Shown here: piece by piece, positions 1 through 8,482 of the stretch
How positions within the stretch are numbered: the first letter of the stretch is position 1
How the letters are laid out: every line of letters starts with the position of its first letter
Translations under genes and position numbers: made by a program
The notes under the pieces: generated by a model
The model's input: the letters and a program-made list of their open reading frames with translations, nothing else
What the model was told of the DNA's origin: nothing
Databases searched by the model: none
Assembly (NCBI RefSeq): GCF_031954365.1
Contig: NZ_JAUSVZ010000002.1
Source of the DNA: Brevibacillus aydinogluensis
GTDB taxonomy: Bacteria > Bacillota > Bacilli > Brevibacillales > Brevibacillaceae
Length of the DNA: 64,000 nucleotides
Strand: one strand, 5' to 3'

Positions 1-615
1 GTGAAACAGCGCCGTTCCTTTATAGATCAAATCGGTTCCGTTCGTGGTGAACAGCGGTATCTTCGGATCTGCATAAGGGGAAAAATACGCTTCCATAAAA
101 CGGTGCAGATTGGTCACCGTGATTTCCCCCTGCTGCTCATAGTGAGCCAGCATCTTGTACAGATAAAATTCGATCATTTCCTGCTGTTTTACTACCTGCT
201 TGTTCAAGTACGCGAGAAAATCTCCTTCCACGACGATCAGATACAGGCGGTCGGAGATTTCGGGATCAATCATCATGGTGTTGACAATGGGCAGGATGTC
301 TTCCCGGGCGAGACTTTTGGAAATAAAGAGCATGCGCAGCTGCCCGCTTTTCATCTCGCGGTAGTACTTCTGGTTCAGTTGGATTCGTCCTTCCTTCATC
401 AGCCTGACGTTTGCCGTGATCACCCGTTTCTTTTCCTCGACCAGAGGCGGGATCAAGGTTGCCTGCTCCAGGTGTTTGTCCGCTCCCCGGCCGACATACA
501 GCAGGATTGTCGGCGAGATTTCCTCAATGATGTTGTTTTTCACCGACCATGAGCCGCAGCCGGACAGCATCAGCAGCATCGTGACGAATATCAGGCTGTT
601 ACTGCGCTTTTTCAC
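1..615 (-). CDS. Germinant receptor subunit C (GerAC-type lipoprotein), partial
   Basis: This is the N-terminal 205 codons of a Ger(x)C lipoprotein; the gene runs off the left edge of the window. It starts with GTG at 615, behind AAGGAGG. The first residues are a lysine-rich signal (MKKRSNSL), a hydrophobic stretch and the lipobox LSGC, so the mature protein should be a lipid-anchored outer-face subunit of a spore inner-membrane nutrient receptor. The last visible residues, GTDLIYKGTALF, match the conserved GxALF region of the family. Its start overlaps the end of the subunit B gene by 17 bp, so it is the third gene of an A-B-C operon. The nutrient sensed cannot be read from the sequence. Confidence 0.88.
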   Translation of the reverse strand, partial: MKKRSNSLIFVTMLLMLSGCGSWSVKNNIIEEISPTILLYVGRGADKHLEQATLIPPLVEEKKRVITANVRLMKEGRIQLNQKYYREMKSGQLRMLFISKSLAREDILPIVNTMMIDPEISDRLYLIVVEGDFLAYLNKQVVKQQEMIEFYLYKMLAHYEQQGEITVTNLHRFMEAYFSPYADPKIPLFTTNGTDLIYKGTALFH

Positions 616-1732
616 TTTTTCGCCTCCTTGATTGCACGGCATGCAGCACAAGAAACAGGGCGGGAGTCAATGCAAAGGATGCACCGCCGACAACCATCTG
701 CAGTTGTTCCCACATGCGTCTTTGGGTTTCCGATGTCCACAGCCAGTGATCGACAATCAGCAGATACCCCACCACCGCCAATGACACCATGAAAAACCCT
801 CTTGCATGCGGCGGCTTGTGGATTTGCTTCAGCAGAATGCGAAGGGCTCCGTATACGTAAAGCATCAGCAGCGCGATCACCAGGACAATGGGGGCCATGT
901 ATGCAGGCACCACGATCATATCAACGCGTTCAAAAAAAGGAAGTTGGATGTAACGCACCAGTTGAACCAGCGCAATATCAATGGATTTCAGATAGGAAGA
1001 ACCGAAAAACAGCAGCGAAACGAAAAAGAAATACACGTATTCGAAGAGTGACGCAACGTTCCCTGTCAGGATGTATTTGGTCAGCCGCTTCCCCCCCGTC
1101 CACGGCCCCAACACAACGAAATATTCCGGCCCGGCTAACGCCGCCCATACGAACAGCAGAGATTCGAACCAGTGGGAGGGCCACTGCAGCGGGATGATCG
1201 GATACAGATGGGTATAGTTCGCTTCCTGGGGCAACAAATAATACCCGTACAGGACGAGAATCCAGGCGGACATCAGAAAGGCGATCACGCCAAAACGAAG
1301 CACCGTCAACATCCCGTGTTTCGCCAAATAATATCCGGCGAACATCATCAAGACGACGAATGTCCCGGTATTGACGGAGGGAAACAGGATCTGGTGCACG
1401 ATGCTTACATACCCTATCACGACAATTATCAATTTCAACAGCATGATGACCAGGCAGGGGACCATCAACAAGCGCATCCACACGCTCCCCATAAACGGCT
1501 GCCATCCTTCCGTTTCATGCTGCTGGTAACTGACTTCCAGGCCCTTTCCGATTACCCACATGTTGAGAAGAGCCAAACATCCTGCAAGCAAAATGATCCA
1601 GACCATATACGGTTGAACCAGCACGTTCGGCAGGATCAGCATGAAGTAGCCGACTTGCATCCTGTTCACCAAAACAGCCCACATCCATGGCTGAAGCGGC
1701 TTGTCATGGTCAAACAACGAACTGCTCTTCAT
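599..1732 (-). CDS. Germinant receptor subunit B (GerAB-type permease, spore germination)
   Basis: A 377-residue integral membrane protein with about ten hydrophobic segments, of the spore-germination branch of the APC superfamily (GerAB/YndE type). Family knowledge: subunit B carries the germinant-binding pocket of the A-B-C receptor in the spore inner membrane. The length is typical (about 360-380). The start follows AAGGAGATCCG and overlaps the subunit A stop as ATGA, indicating translational coupling. The visible N-terminus is hydrophilic (MKSSSLFDHDKPLQ) and the C-terminus is basic. It is transcribed with the A gene upstream and the C gene downstream. The germinant is unknown. Confidence 0.88.
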   Translation of the reverse strand: MKSSSLFDHDKPLQPWMWAVLVNRMQVGYFMLILPNVLVQPYMVWIILLAGCLALLNMWVIGKGLEVSYQQHETEGWQPFMGSVWMRLLMVPCLVIMLLKLIIVVIGYVSIVHQILFPSVNTGTFVVLMMFAGYYLAKHGMLTVLRFGVIAFLMSAWILVLYGYYLLPQEANYTHLYPIIPLQWPSHWFESLLFVWAALAGPEYFVVLGPWTGGKRLTKYILTGNVASLFEYVYFFFVSLLFFGSSYLKSIDIALVQLVRYIQLPFFERVDMIVVPAYMAPIVLVIALLMLYVYGALRILLKQIHKPPHARGFFMVSLAVVGYLLIVDHWLWTSETQRRMWEQLQMVVGGASFALTPALFLVLHAVQSRRRKSEKAQ

Positions 1733-3234
1733 CGGATCTCCTTTTTCATTCTCGATTTCGCCACCGGTCGCAGGTGCTCAGGCCGCTGTTTCATCAACTT
1801 CAACGGCAGCCGAACGATCGTATCCTTCCAATCTCGCCAATACATTGGGGTAAGGGGAGCAAAATACGGCTGCTTCAAGGACGTGAGCCCGGTTAAATGG
1901 ATAAGCACCAACACCATTCCGAAAATGATTCCCCACATCCCCAGCCAGGCGGCAAGGATCAGCAGGGCGAACTGGATCAATTTGCTGGAATTCGTCATCA
2001 GGTAATTCGGCACCAGAAACGACGCGATGGCGGAGACGGCAATGTGGATGATCAAAATATTGCTCGCGACATTCGCTTCGACGGCAGCCTGACCGACGAC
2101 AATTCCCCCGACAATCCCGAGCGTCTGGCCGGACTTGGTGGGCATCCGCAAGCTGGCCTCCTTCAGAATCTCGAGGGTGAGCAGCATGAACATGGCCTCC
2201 CAAATCGGAGTAAAGGGAATCTCGCTCCTCGACTCCATAAGCAGGTACAGCAATTCCAGCGGCATCGAATAGTAATGGTGCGTGGTCAGCGCCACATACA
2301 CCGGTGTCAGGACGATGGCAAACAAAAAGGCAAAGAAGCGAAGGGACCGCAAGAAGCTGCTGACCATCCAGCGGTGGATGTAATCTTCGGGAGACTGAAA
2401 CAGATCAAAAAACGTAACGGGGGCAATCAGCGCGAACGGCGTATTGGCGACCAGCCAGACAATTTTTCCGCTGGCCAGTGCGGCGGCTACCGCGTCCGGT
2501 CTGTCCGTCTGCTGAAACTGCGGAAAAACGCTGCCCATGTGATCCTCCAAAAACGCACTGACATGCGACGAATCAAAAAATACATCGAAATCAATGTTGG
2601 ATGTCTTTTCAAATGCGAGCCGGATGTTTTCCGGATTGGCAATTCCCTCGATGTATAGCAGCGCGACGTTTGTTTTGCTCAACGTTCCCAGGGTAAACAA
2701 ACAGTACTTCAGTTCCGGCACGGGCAAACGCCTGCGGATCATGGTCAGATTGTGATCCAACTGCTCGCTCAGGCTGTCCTTTGGTCCGTAGACGATGGCT
2801 TCCTGCTCCGAGCTTTCAATGGAACGGCTGATGGTGCTGGGAATATGCACGGCAAATACCCGTCCTTCGCCAAACACGATAACGGCGCCCTGCAGGGCTT
2901 GTTCAATCGCCTTTTCCAGATTGGGAACCGGCTTGACCTGATCGGAAATGATGGCGCGGCTAGCGCAGTTGTAATCCCCGTGTACCAACGGGAGCAGAAT
3001 CCCCTCTCGCAACTGGTCCGCATCGATCAGGGAGCGAATATAAAACAGCGTGACTGTCTGGGCATTTACCTGCAAATCTTTCACACAGGCATCATGAACG
3101 TGACAGAACCGTTTCTGCAGCTCTTCAACCGTCAGGGACGAATCGGTCGGGGGCTGTTCGTCCCCGTGTGCAGGTTCGTCTTTGGCATGAAACGCCGAAA
3201 ACATGGCAGGGAACAGCCTTCGAAGAATGTTCAT
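1729..3234 (-). CDS. Germinant receptor subunit A (GerAA-type, spore germination)
   Basis: A 501-residue protein with a hydrophilic N-terminal half (to about residue 270) and a C-terminal membrane domain of several helices, including FLFAIVLTPVYVALT and the conserved GGIVVGQAAVEA segment. This is the GerAA/SpoVAF family layout. In germinant receptors subunit A forms the oligomeric channel part of the complex. I chose the ATG at 3234 (MNILRRLF) with AAAGGCGGTG just upstream; a longer in-frame reading from 3300 would run through the promoter region and lacks a ribosome binding site. It is the first gene of the operon, preceded by a sigma-G-like promoter. Forespore expression is inferred from that promoter and from the family. 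Confidence 0.9.
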   Translation of the reverse strand: MNILRRLFPAMFSAFHAKDEPAHGDEQPPTDSSLTVEELQKRFCHVHDACVKDLQVNAQTVTLFYIRSLIDADQLREGILLPLVHGDYNCASRAIISDQVKPVPNLEKAIEQALQGAVIVFGEGRVFAVHIPSTISRSIESSEQEAIVYGPKDSLSEQLDHNLTMIRRRLPVPELKYCLFTLGTLSKTNVALLYIEGIANPENIRLAFEKTSNIDFDVFFDSSHVSAFLEDHMGSVFPQFQQTDRPDAVAAALASGKIVWLVANTPFALIAPVTFFDLFQSPEDYIHRWMVSSFLRSLRFFAFLFAIVLTPVYVALTTHHYYSMPLELLYLLMESRSEIPFTPIWEAMFMLLTLEILKEASLRMPTKSGQTLGIVGGIVVGQAAVEANVASNILIIHIAVSAIASFLVPNYLMTNSSKLIQFALLILAAWLGMWGIIFGMVLVLIHLTGLTSLKQPYFAPLTPMYWRDWKDTIVRLPLKLMKQRPEHLRPVAKSRMKKEIR

Positions 3235-3268
3235 GTGACACACCGCCTTTTCGTGCACCCTAAATAGG

Positions 3269-3299
3269 GAGTATTTCCTACGAGGGTGACAGGCATACA
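3269..3299 (-). promoter_or_regulatory. Candidate sigma-G (forespore) promoter of ger operon 1
   Basis: Reading the minus strand, TGTATG (3299-3294), an 18-nt spacer and AATACTC (3275-3269) resemble the sigma-G pattern TGAATA - 17/18 - CATACTA, with 5 of 7 matches in the -10. It lies about 35 nt upstream of the subunit A start. The match is moderate; the position and the fit to the gene's expected expression support it. Confidence 0.45.
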
Positions 3300-3332
3300 A
3301 ACGGATGGGGGCACTTCCGGTTCATCCCATAC

Positions 3333-3370
3333 GAAAAAAACCTGTATCGCCGTGAAAGCAATACAGGTTT
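3333..3370 (-). terminator. Rho-independent terminator after ftsY
   Basis: AAACCTGTAT (3338-3347) and ATACAGGTTT (3361-3370) form a perfect 10-bp stem. On the minus strand the stem is followed by a run of seven T. It ends the smc-ftsY transcript and separates it from the ger operon. Confidence 0.85.
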
Positions 3371-3391
3371 CCTGTCCCTATCTGCACCTTG

Positions 3392-4396
3392 TTACTGCTG
3401 CTCTTCCGCCGCAGTCTCCTGCGCGATCAACCCGGCAAACAGCGCGTGCACAAACTGCTCAGGGTCAAACGGCTGCAGGTCGTCCACCTTTTCCCCGAGG
3501 CCGACGTATTTGACGGGGATGTTCAGCTCGTTGCGGATGGCGATGACAATCCCGCCTTTGGCCGTCCCGTCCAGCTTGGTCAACACAATGCCCGTCACAC
3601 CGGCCGCCTGGCCGAACGTCTTGGCCTGGGAGAGCGCGTTTTGCCCCGTCGTCGCGTCCAGCACGAGCAGCACTTCATGCGGAGCGCCCGGCAGTTCCCG
3701 CTGCACGACGCGGTGCACCTTGCTCAGCTCTTCCATCAGGTTCACCTTGTTTTGCAGGCGTCCCGCGGTATCGCACAAAAGCACGTCCACGCCGCGCGAT
3801 TTGGCCGCCTGTACGGCGTCGTAGATGACCGCTGCGGGGTCTGCTCCCTGCTGGTGCTTGATCACATCCACGCCGACGCGTTCGCCCCACACCTCAAGTT
3901 GTTCGATCGCAGCCGCCCGGAACGTGTCCCCTGCCGCCAGCAGCACCTTTTTCCCCTGCTGTTTGAACATGTGCGCCATCTTGCCGATCGTGGTCGTCTT
4001 GCCCACGCCGTTGACGCCGACGAACAGGATGACGTTCAGCCGCCCGTCCTGCACGTTCAGGCCGGCATCCTGGCCCTGGTCGTTTTTCAGCAGGGCGACC
4101 AGCTTTTCCGACAGAATCGGCTGCAGATCCATGGCGTTCTCGATTTTTTGCTTGCGCACCTCGTCGCGCAGTTCGTCAATCAGCTCCATCACGGTGTTGA
4201 CGCCGACATCGGCCGTGATCAGGATCTCTTCCAGCTCGTCAAAGAAATCGTCGTCGATTTTCTTGTACCGGCGAACCAGGTCTTCCACCTTTTCCACCAG
4301 CAGGTCCCTGGTTTTGGCCAGGCCTTCGGTAAATTTTTGCGTAACTGCCTCCGACTTTTGCACGATGGCGTCACGCAGGCGTTTGAAAAAACTCAT
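3392..4396 (-). CDS. ftsY: Signal recognition particle receptor FtsY
   Basis: SRP receptor GTPase (334 aa) that docks ribosome-SRP complexes at the membrane. The N-terminal four-helix N domain is followed by the G domain: P-loop GVNGVGKTTT near residues 127-136, DTAGR near 209-213, and TKLDGTAKGG near 273-282. It lacks the long acidic N-terminal extension of proteobacterial FtsY, as is usual in Firmicutes. The start is the ATG at 4396, because GGGAG lies 6 nt upstream of it; an ATG two codons earlier abuts that site. The smc stop is 12 nt upstream. A terminator follows directly, so ylxM-ffh, which often come next in Bacilli, are not linked here. Confidence 0.97.
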   Translation of the reverse strand: MSFFKRLRDAIVQKSEAVTQKFTEGLAKTRDLLVEKVEDLVRRYKKIDDDFFDELEEILITADVGVNTVMELIDELRDEVRKQKIENAMDLQPILSEKLVALLKNDQGQDAGLNVQDGRLNVILFVGVNGVGKTTTIGKMAHMFKQQGKKVLLAAGDTFRAAAIEQLEVWGERVGVDVIKHQQGADPAAVIYDAVQAAKSRGVDVLLCDTAGRLQNKVNLMEELSKVHRVVQRELPGAPHEVLLVLDATTGQNALSQAKTFGQAAGVTGIVLTKLDGTAKGGIVIAIRNELNIPVKYVGLGEKVDDLQPFDPEQFVHALFAGLIAQETAAEEQQ

Positions 4397-4408
4397 GGTC
4401 ATCTCCCT

Positions 4409-7400
4409 TTACGAAGCGGATTCGATAAATGTTTTGGTATCTTCCAGCTTGACCGAGACGATTTTGGACACGCCGCCTTCCTGCATCGTCACCCCGTACA
4501 GCACATCGGCGCTCTCCATCGTCCCCTTGCGGTGGGTGACGCAGATGAACTGCGTCTGGCTGCTGAACTGGTGCATGTACTCGGCAAACCGGTTGACGTT
4601 GGCTTCGTCCAGCGCCGCCTCCACCTCGTCCAGCACGCAAAACGGCACCGGCTTGACCCGAAGAATGGCAAACAGGAGAGCCATCGCGGTCAGCGCCCGT
4701 TCACCGCCGGACAGAAGCGCCAGGTTTTGCAGCTTTTTGCCGGGCGGCTGTGCGACAATGTCAATCCCTGTCTCCAGCAGATTGTCCGGATTGGACAGCA
4801 TCAGGTCGGCGCGGCCTCCGCCGAACAGCTGTACAAACACATCACGGAACTGTTCCCGGATGGCGTCAAACGTCTCTTTGAAACGGCGGGACATCTCGGT
4901 GTCCATCTCTTCGATCACTTGATAGAGCATCGTCTTGGCCTCGTTCAGATCGGCCTCCTGCGCGCTCAGGAACTGATGGCGCTCACTGAGCCGCTCGTAC
5001 TCTTCGATGGCGCCCAGGTTGACCGTCCCCAGCGCGGCAATCTCTTTTTTCAGGCGGTTGACAATCTGGTGCTCCTCCGCCATGTCGCCGCGGGGCGGGT
5101 ACTTTTGTCTGGCCAGGTCGTAGCTGATTTCGTATTCTTCGGAGAGTTTGTTCAGGAGATGATCCAGTTCCACTTCGAAGCGGTTGGCCTTCACCTCTTC
5201 CTGATGCAGTCCTTCCTCGAGCGCCTTCACCTGCTTGCGGATTTCCCTGACCTCTTGCTCCACCTGCTCCTGCTGATGGTAGAGGGTGGCTCTCTCGCTG
5301 CGCCGCTCCTGGATCAGCCCTGCGACGCGCTCCTTGTCCTGCCGCAGTTCGGTGATCTTTTGCTCCAGTTCGCCGCTGGAGGACTCGTTGGTCCGCTCCA
5401 GCTCGTCCAGCGAAGCCAGCGTTTGGTTCAATTCCTCCCACTCCCGCAGAAGCGACGCGCGCTGTTCCGCGAGCCGCTCCAAGTGCTCCACGCGGGACTG
5501 GTGTTCCTGCTTCACCTGAGCGTTCAGCACCTTCAGGCTGGTGATCTTCTGATTCATCTCTTCCTTGGATTCGAGCTGTTCCTGCCGCTTTGCTTCGGCT
5601 GCGGTAATCTGTTCGGACAGCTGCTTTTCTTCTTTTTCCATGACGGCCAAGGCCGCCTCCAGTTCTGCCAGTTTCCGTCCCGCTTCCTCCATCTCGCGGC
5701 GGTAGCTGGCCACGTCCTGGTCGACGAGCATGGCCCGTTCCGCCAGCGAGCGGCCTTCCGCTTCCGTTTGCTGCAGCAGCCCCTTTACTTCCTGTTCCTT
5801 CAGCCGCAGCGATTCACCCTGTGTGCGAAGCCGCTCCTGCTCCTGCTCGATCCGCTTGAGTTCTTCGGCCAGTTGTTCCATACGCGTAGTATGCCCGGCA
5901 ATGGCCTCTTCGATCTCGGCCATCTGCGCCTCCAGCTCTTCCGCCTGACGGCTGCGGCCCAGCAGATTGGTCGTATTCTTTTTCAGCGCGCCCCCGGTCA
6001 TGGAACCGCCGGCGTTGACGATGTCCCCTTCCAGCGTGACGACGCGGCAGCGGTAGTTCAGCGCCCGCGCCACGCGGTTGGCCTGCTCCAATGTTTCTGT
6101 AACAATCACATTGCCCAACAGGGATTCGACAATGGGACGGTACGTCTCCTGAAACGAGACCAATTCGCTGGCGATGCCGACCACGCCGTCCTGTCTGCTC
6201 AACAGCCGTTTTTCGTCCGCCTGCAGGCTGCGCGGCCGAATCACGTCAAGCGGCAGGAAGGTAGCCCGTCCTGCATTGTGCTGTTTCAGGTAGGCGATGG
6301 CCGCCCGGCCGGCCGCTTCGTCCTCGACGACCACGTTCTGCAGGGCGCCGCCCAACGCCACCTCTACGGCAGTCTCGTACTCTTCCGGCACCGTGACCAG
6401 TTCGGCGACGGCTCCGTGAATCCCTGCGAAGCCGCGCTCGCGAGCCTTGAGGATTTCCTTGACCCCTTGCTGGAAACCGGCAAATTCCGCCTGCATCTCC
6501 CGCAGCAGGTCGCGCCGCGATTTGGCCGCTTCCCGCTTCTGCTCCCACTGACGCAGTTCCCGGCGGGACGCCTCCAGACGGGCTTGTCCCTCGCGGATCT
6601 GCTCGATCGTTTCCTTGTAACGCGTCAGTGTCTCTTGAATCGACAGGTCAATCTCCTGAAGCTGTACGTTCAGCTCGGCCAGCTTGGTCTGGCGGGCCGC
6701 CTCTTCCTGATTGAGCCGCTCTTTTTCCAGCTCCAGCCGCTCCGCCCGGGCCTGGCTGGTCTGGCTCAACTGCTGCTGGTGGCGGATTTCGTTGCGCAGA
6801 TTGGCCATCTCATTCAGTTTTTCAAAGTAGTCTCCTTTCAATCGCTCGACGTCGTCGCTGAGCGACTGGAGCATGGCGGCAAACTGATCTTCCGCCTCCT
6901 TCAGCGACGCCTGGGCATCATCCATGCGCTGCTTGGTTTCCTCGACCAGCTGCTCTCCTTCCGCCAGCTCGGCCTCGACGGCATGCCGCTTTTCCGTGAT
7001 GCGGTGCATCTGTTCCATCGTCTGCTGCCGGTTGGCGGCCAGATTGCGCAGCCGTTCCTTGAGCACTTCCCGCTGACCTTCCACTTTCTCCGTCTCTTCG
7101 CTCACGGACAGCAGCACTTGCTGCAATTCCTCGATGGATTGGTCGATTTGGCTGACGTGAAAGCGGGCCTGCTCCAGGTCGGCTTCCCGCTTCGAGGCCT
7201 GGGTCGTCTGTAAGGCCAACTGCTCTTGAAGCTCCTGCACGCGGCGGCTTGCTTCCTCCCATTTGGCGTGCGCCGCCTCGATCTGCTGGACGTAGAGCGC
7301 CACCTCGTGTTCCATCAGCGTCTGGCGCAGTTCGTTGTATTTGCGCGCAGTGTCCGCCTGTTCCTTCAGCGGACCGATCTGTTCGTTGATTTCGCTGACG

Positions 7401-7981
7401 ATGTCGTGAATCCGCACGAGGTTTTGTTCCGTCTCGTCCAGCTTCTTCTCCGCTTCCCGCTTGCGGGTCTTGTACTTGACGATGCCGGCCGCTTCCTCAA
7501 AAATGCCGCGGCGATCCTCTGCCTTGGTGCTTAAGATCTCCTCGATTTTTCCCTGTCCGATGATGGAGTAGGCCTCTTTGCCGAGACCCGTGTCCATAAA
7601 CAGCTCCATGATGTCCTTGAGCCGGCAGGCCCGGTTGTTTATGTAGTATTCACTCTCACCGGAACGGTAGACCCGGCGGGTGACAGAGACTTCCGTATAT
7701 TCGACGTCGAGAGAACGGTCGGTATTGTCCAGCGTCAACGTCACTTCTGCGAAGTTGAGCGGCTTGCGCGTATCGCTTCCGGCAAAGATAATGTCTTCCA
7801 TCTTTGCCCCGCGCAGCGATTTGGCGCTCTGTTCGCCAAGCACCCAGCGGATCGAGTCGGAGACGTTGCTCTTGCCGCTTCCGTTCGGCCCGACGACAGC
7901 CGTTACTCCGGGCACGAATTCCAACTCGGTCCGGTCGGCAAACGATTTGAACCCAACCAGTTCCAGGCGTTTCAAATACAT
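4409..7981 (-). CDS. smc: Chromosome partition protein Smc
   Basis: Full-length (1190 aa) SMC ATPase that condenses and segregates the chromosome with ScpA and ScpB. The N-terminal head has the Walker A GPNGSGKSN (31-39). Long coiled coils flank a hinge at roughly residues 500-680 (glycine-rich GGALQNVVVEDE start, GGSMTGGAL end). The C-terminal head carries the ABC signature LSGGERALTAMAL and Walker B VLDEVEAALDE. The start follows AAGGAGG with 10-nt spacing. The gene is normally directly downstream of rnc; here a 6.5-kb island lies between them, so smc must use its own promoter in 7982-8411. Confidence 0.98.
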   Translation of the reverse strand: MYLKRLELVGFKSFADRTELEFVPGVTAVVGPNGSGKSNVSDSIRWVLGEQSAKSLRGAKMEDIIFAGSDTRKPLNFAEVTLTLDNTDRSLDVEYTEVSVTRRVYRSGESEYYINNRACRLKDIMELFMDTGLGKEAYSIIGQGKIEEILSTKAEDRRGIFEEAAGIVKYKTRKREAEKKLDETEQNLVRIHDIVSEINEQIGPLKEQADTARKYNELRQTLMEHEVALYVQQIEAAHAKWEEASRRVQELQEQLALQTTQASKREADLEQARFHVSQIDQSIEELQQVLLSVSEETEKVEGQREVLKERLRNLAANRQQTMEQMHRITEKRHAVEAELAEGEQLVEETKQRMDDAQASLKEAEDQFAAMLQSLSDDVERLKGDYFEKLNEMANLRNEIRHQQQLSQTSQARAERLELEKERLNQEEAARQTKLAELNVQLQEIDLSIQETLTRYKETIEQIREGQARLEASRRELRQWEQKREAAKSRRDLLREMQAEFAGFQQGVKEILKARERGFAGIHGAVAELVTVPEEYETAVEVALGGALQNVVVEDEAAGRAAIAYLKQHNAGRATFLPLDVIRPRSLQADEKRLLSRQDGVVGIASELVSFQETYRPIVESLLGNVIVTETLEQANRVARALNYRCRVVTLEGDIVNAGGSMTGGALKKNTTNLLGRSRQAEELEAQMAEIEEAIAGHTTRMEQLAEELKRIEQEQERLRTQGESLRLKEQEVKGLLQQTEAEGRSLAERAMLVDQDVASYRREMEEAGRKLAELEAALAVMEKEEKQLSEQITAAEAKRQEQLESKEEMNQKITSLKVLNAQVKQEHQSRVEHLERLAEQRASLLREWEELNQTLASLDELERTNESSSGELEQKITELRQDKERVAGLIQERRSERATLYHQQEQVEQEVREIRKQVKALEEGLHQEEVKANRFEVELDHLLNKLSEEYEISYDLARQKYPPRGDMAEEHQIVNRLKKEIAALGTVNLGAIEEYERLSERHQFLSAQEADLNEAKTMLYQVIEEMDTEMSRRFKETFDAIREQFRDVFVQLFGGGRADLMLSNPDNLLETGIDIVAQPPGKKLQNLALLSGGERALTAMALLFAILRVKPVPFCVLDEVEAALDEANVNRFAEYMHQFSSQTQFICVTHRKGTMESADVLYGVTMQEGGVSKIVSVKLEDTKTFIESAS

Positions 7982-8411
7982 ACTGATGGTCCTCCTTAAA
8001 AACCCGTCCGGCGCATGCGATCACACACCCGCTGCGTCCGGCGCTGTCGCCTGCCGAGCGGGCCCGTGTCGCCGCCGGGCGGGGGCCCTGAAAGAAAGCC
8101 CCTGCTGGGAAACAGGAGCAAGTCATCTGCATAAAACCCAATGTGAGATTAGTGTACCATAGAATAACAGCCGAACGAAGACCTTTCCCCACCAGGCACA
8201 TAGACAAACCCGATGCTGCCCGTTTTTTGGCGGACGGAAAAAAACAGTCTTCGCCTAGCGCATGGTTCTTGTCGTCCGTCTTCCCTGGCACCGCTTGTCC
8301 CGCCTGCGGAACAGAAGCATGTCAATGGCCAAAAGACGATCGCGAAGCAGGCAGCGTTTTTAAGGCTTGCCTGCAACTGTAATAGTTTATCACAGAACGG
8401 CCGTTTGTCGA
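7982..8411. other. Intergenic region upstream of smc
   Basis: No convincing gene on either strand. The minus strand should carry the smc promoter. The best candidate is TTCGTT - 17 nt - TACACT, ending at about 8155, with a weak -35. Short inverted repeats occur: TGTTCC/GGGACA near 8300, GCAGGCA/TGCCTGC near 8360, and CCTG/CAGG near 8104. None forms a recognisable RNA family. Confidence 0.3.
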
Positions 8412-8453
8412 GAACAAAGAAGCTCCTCTCCGGCATCCCGCCGAAGAAGAGCC
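8412..8453 (-). terminator. Terminator of the ligase/permease/amidohydrolase operon
   Basis: On the minus strand a 13-bp stem (8452-8440 with 8434-8422) containing two G-U pairs, with a 5-nt loop, is followed by a T-rich tail (TTCTTTGTTCT). The pairing is perfect only in minus-strand RNA, which fixes its direction. It lies just after the ligase gene. Confidence 0.7.
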
Positions 8454-8482
8454 CTGTTTCGTTCACCTGTATGCCTTTGTGG

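Noticed and set aside
3389..7213. A 1274-codon open frame on the plus strand
   Set aside because: It is antisense to smc and ftsY, has the leucine/glutamine/histidine-rich composition expected from the reverse of GC-rich coiled-coil codons, and lacks any family motif.
8201..8411. Considered as a riboswitch or SRP RNA upstream of smc
   Set aside because: Fragments such as GGTGCC and a T-run recall known elements, but no consistent secondary structure or signature order could be drawn.
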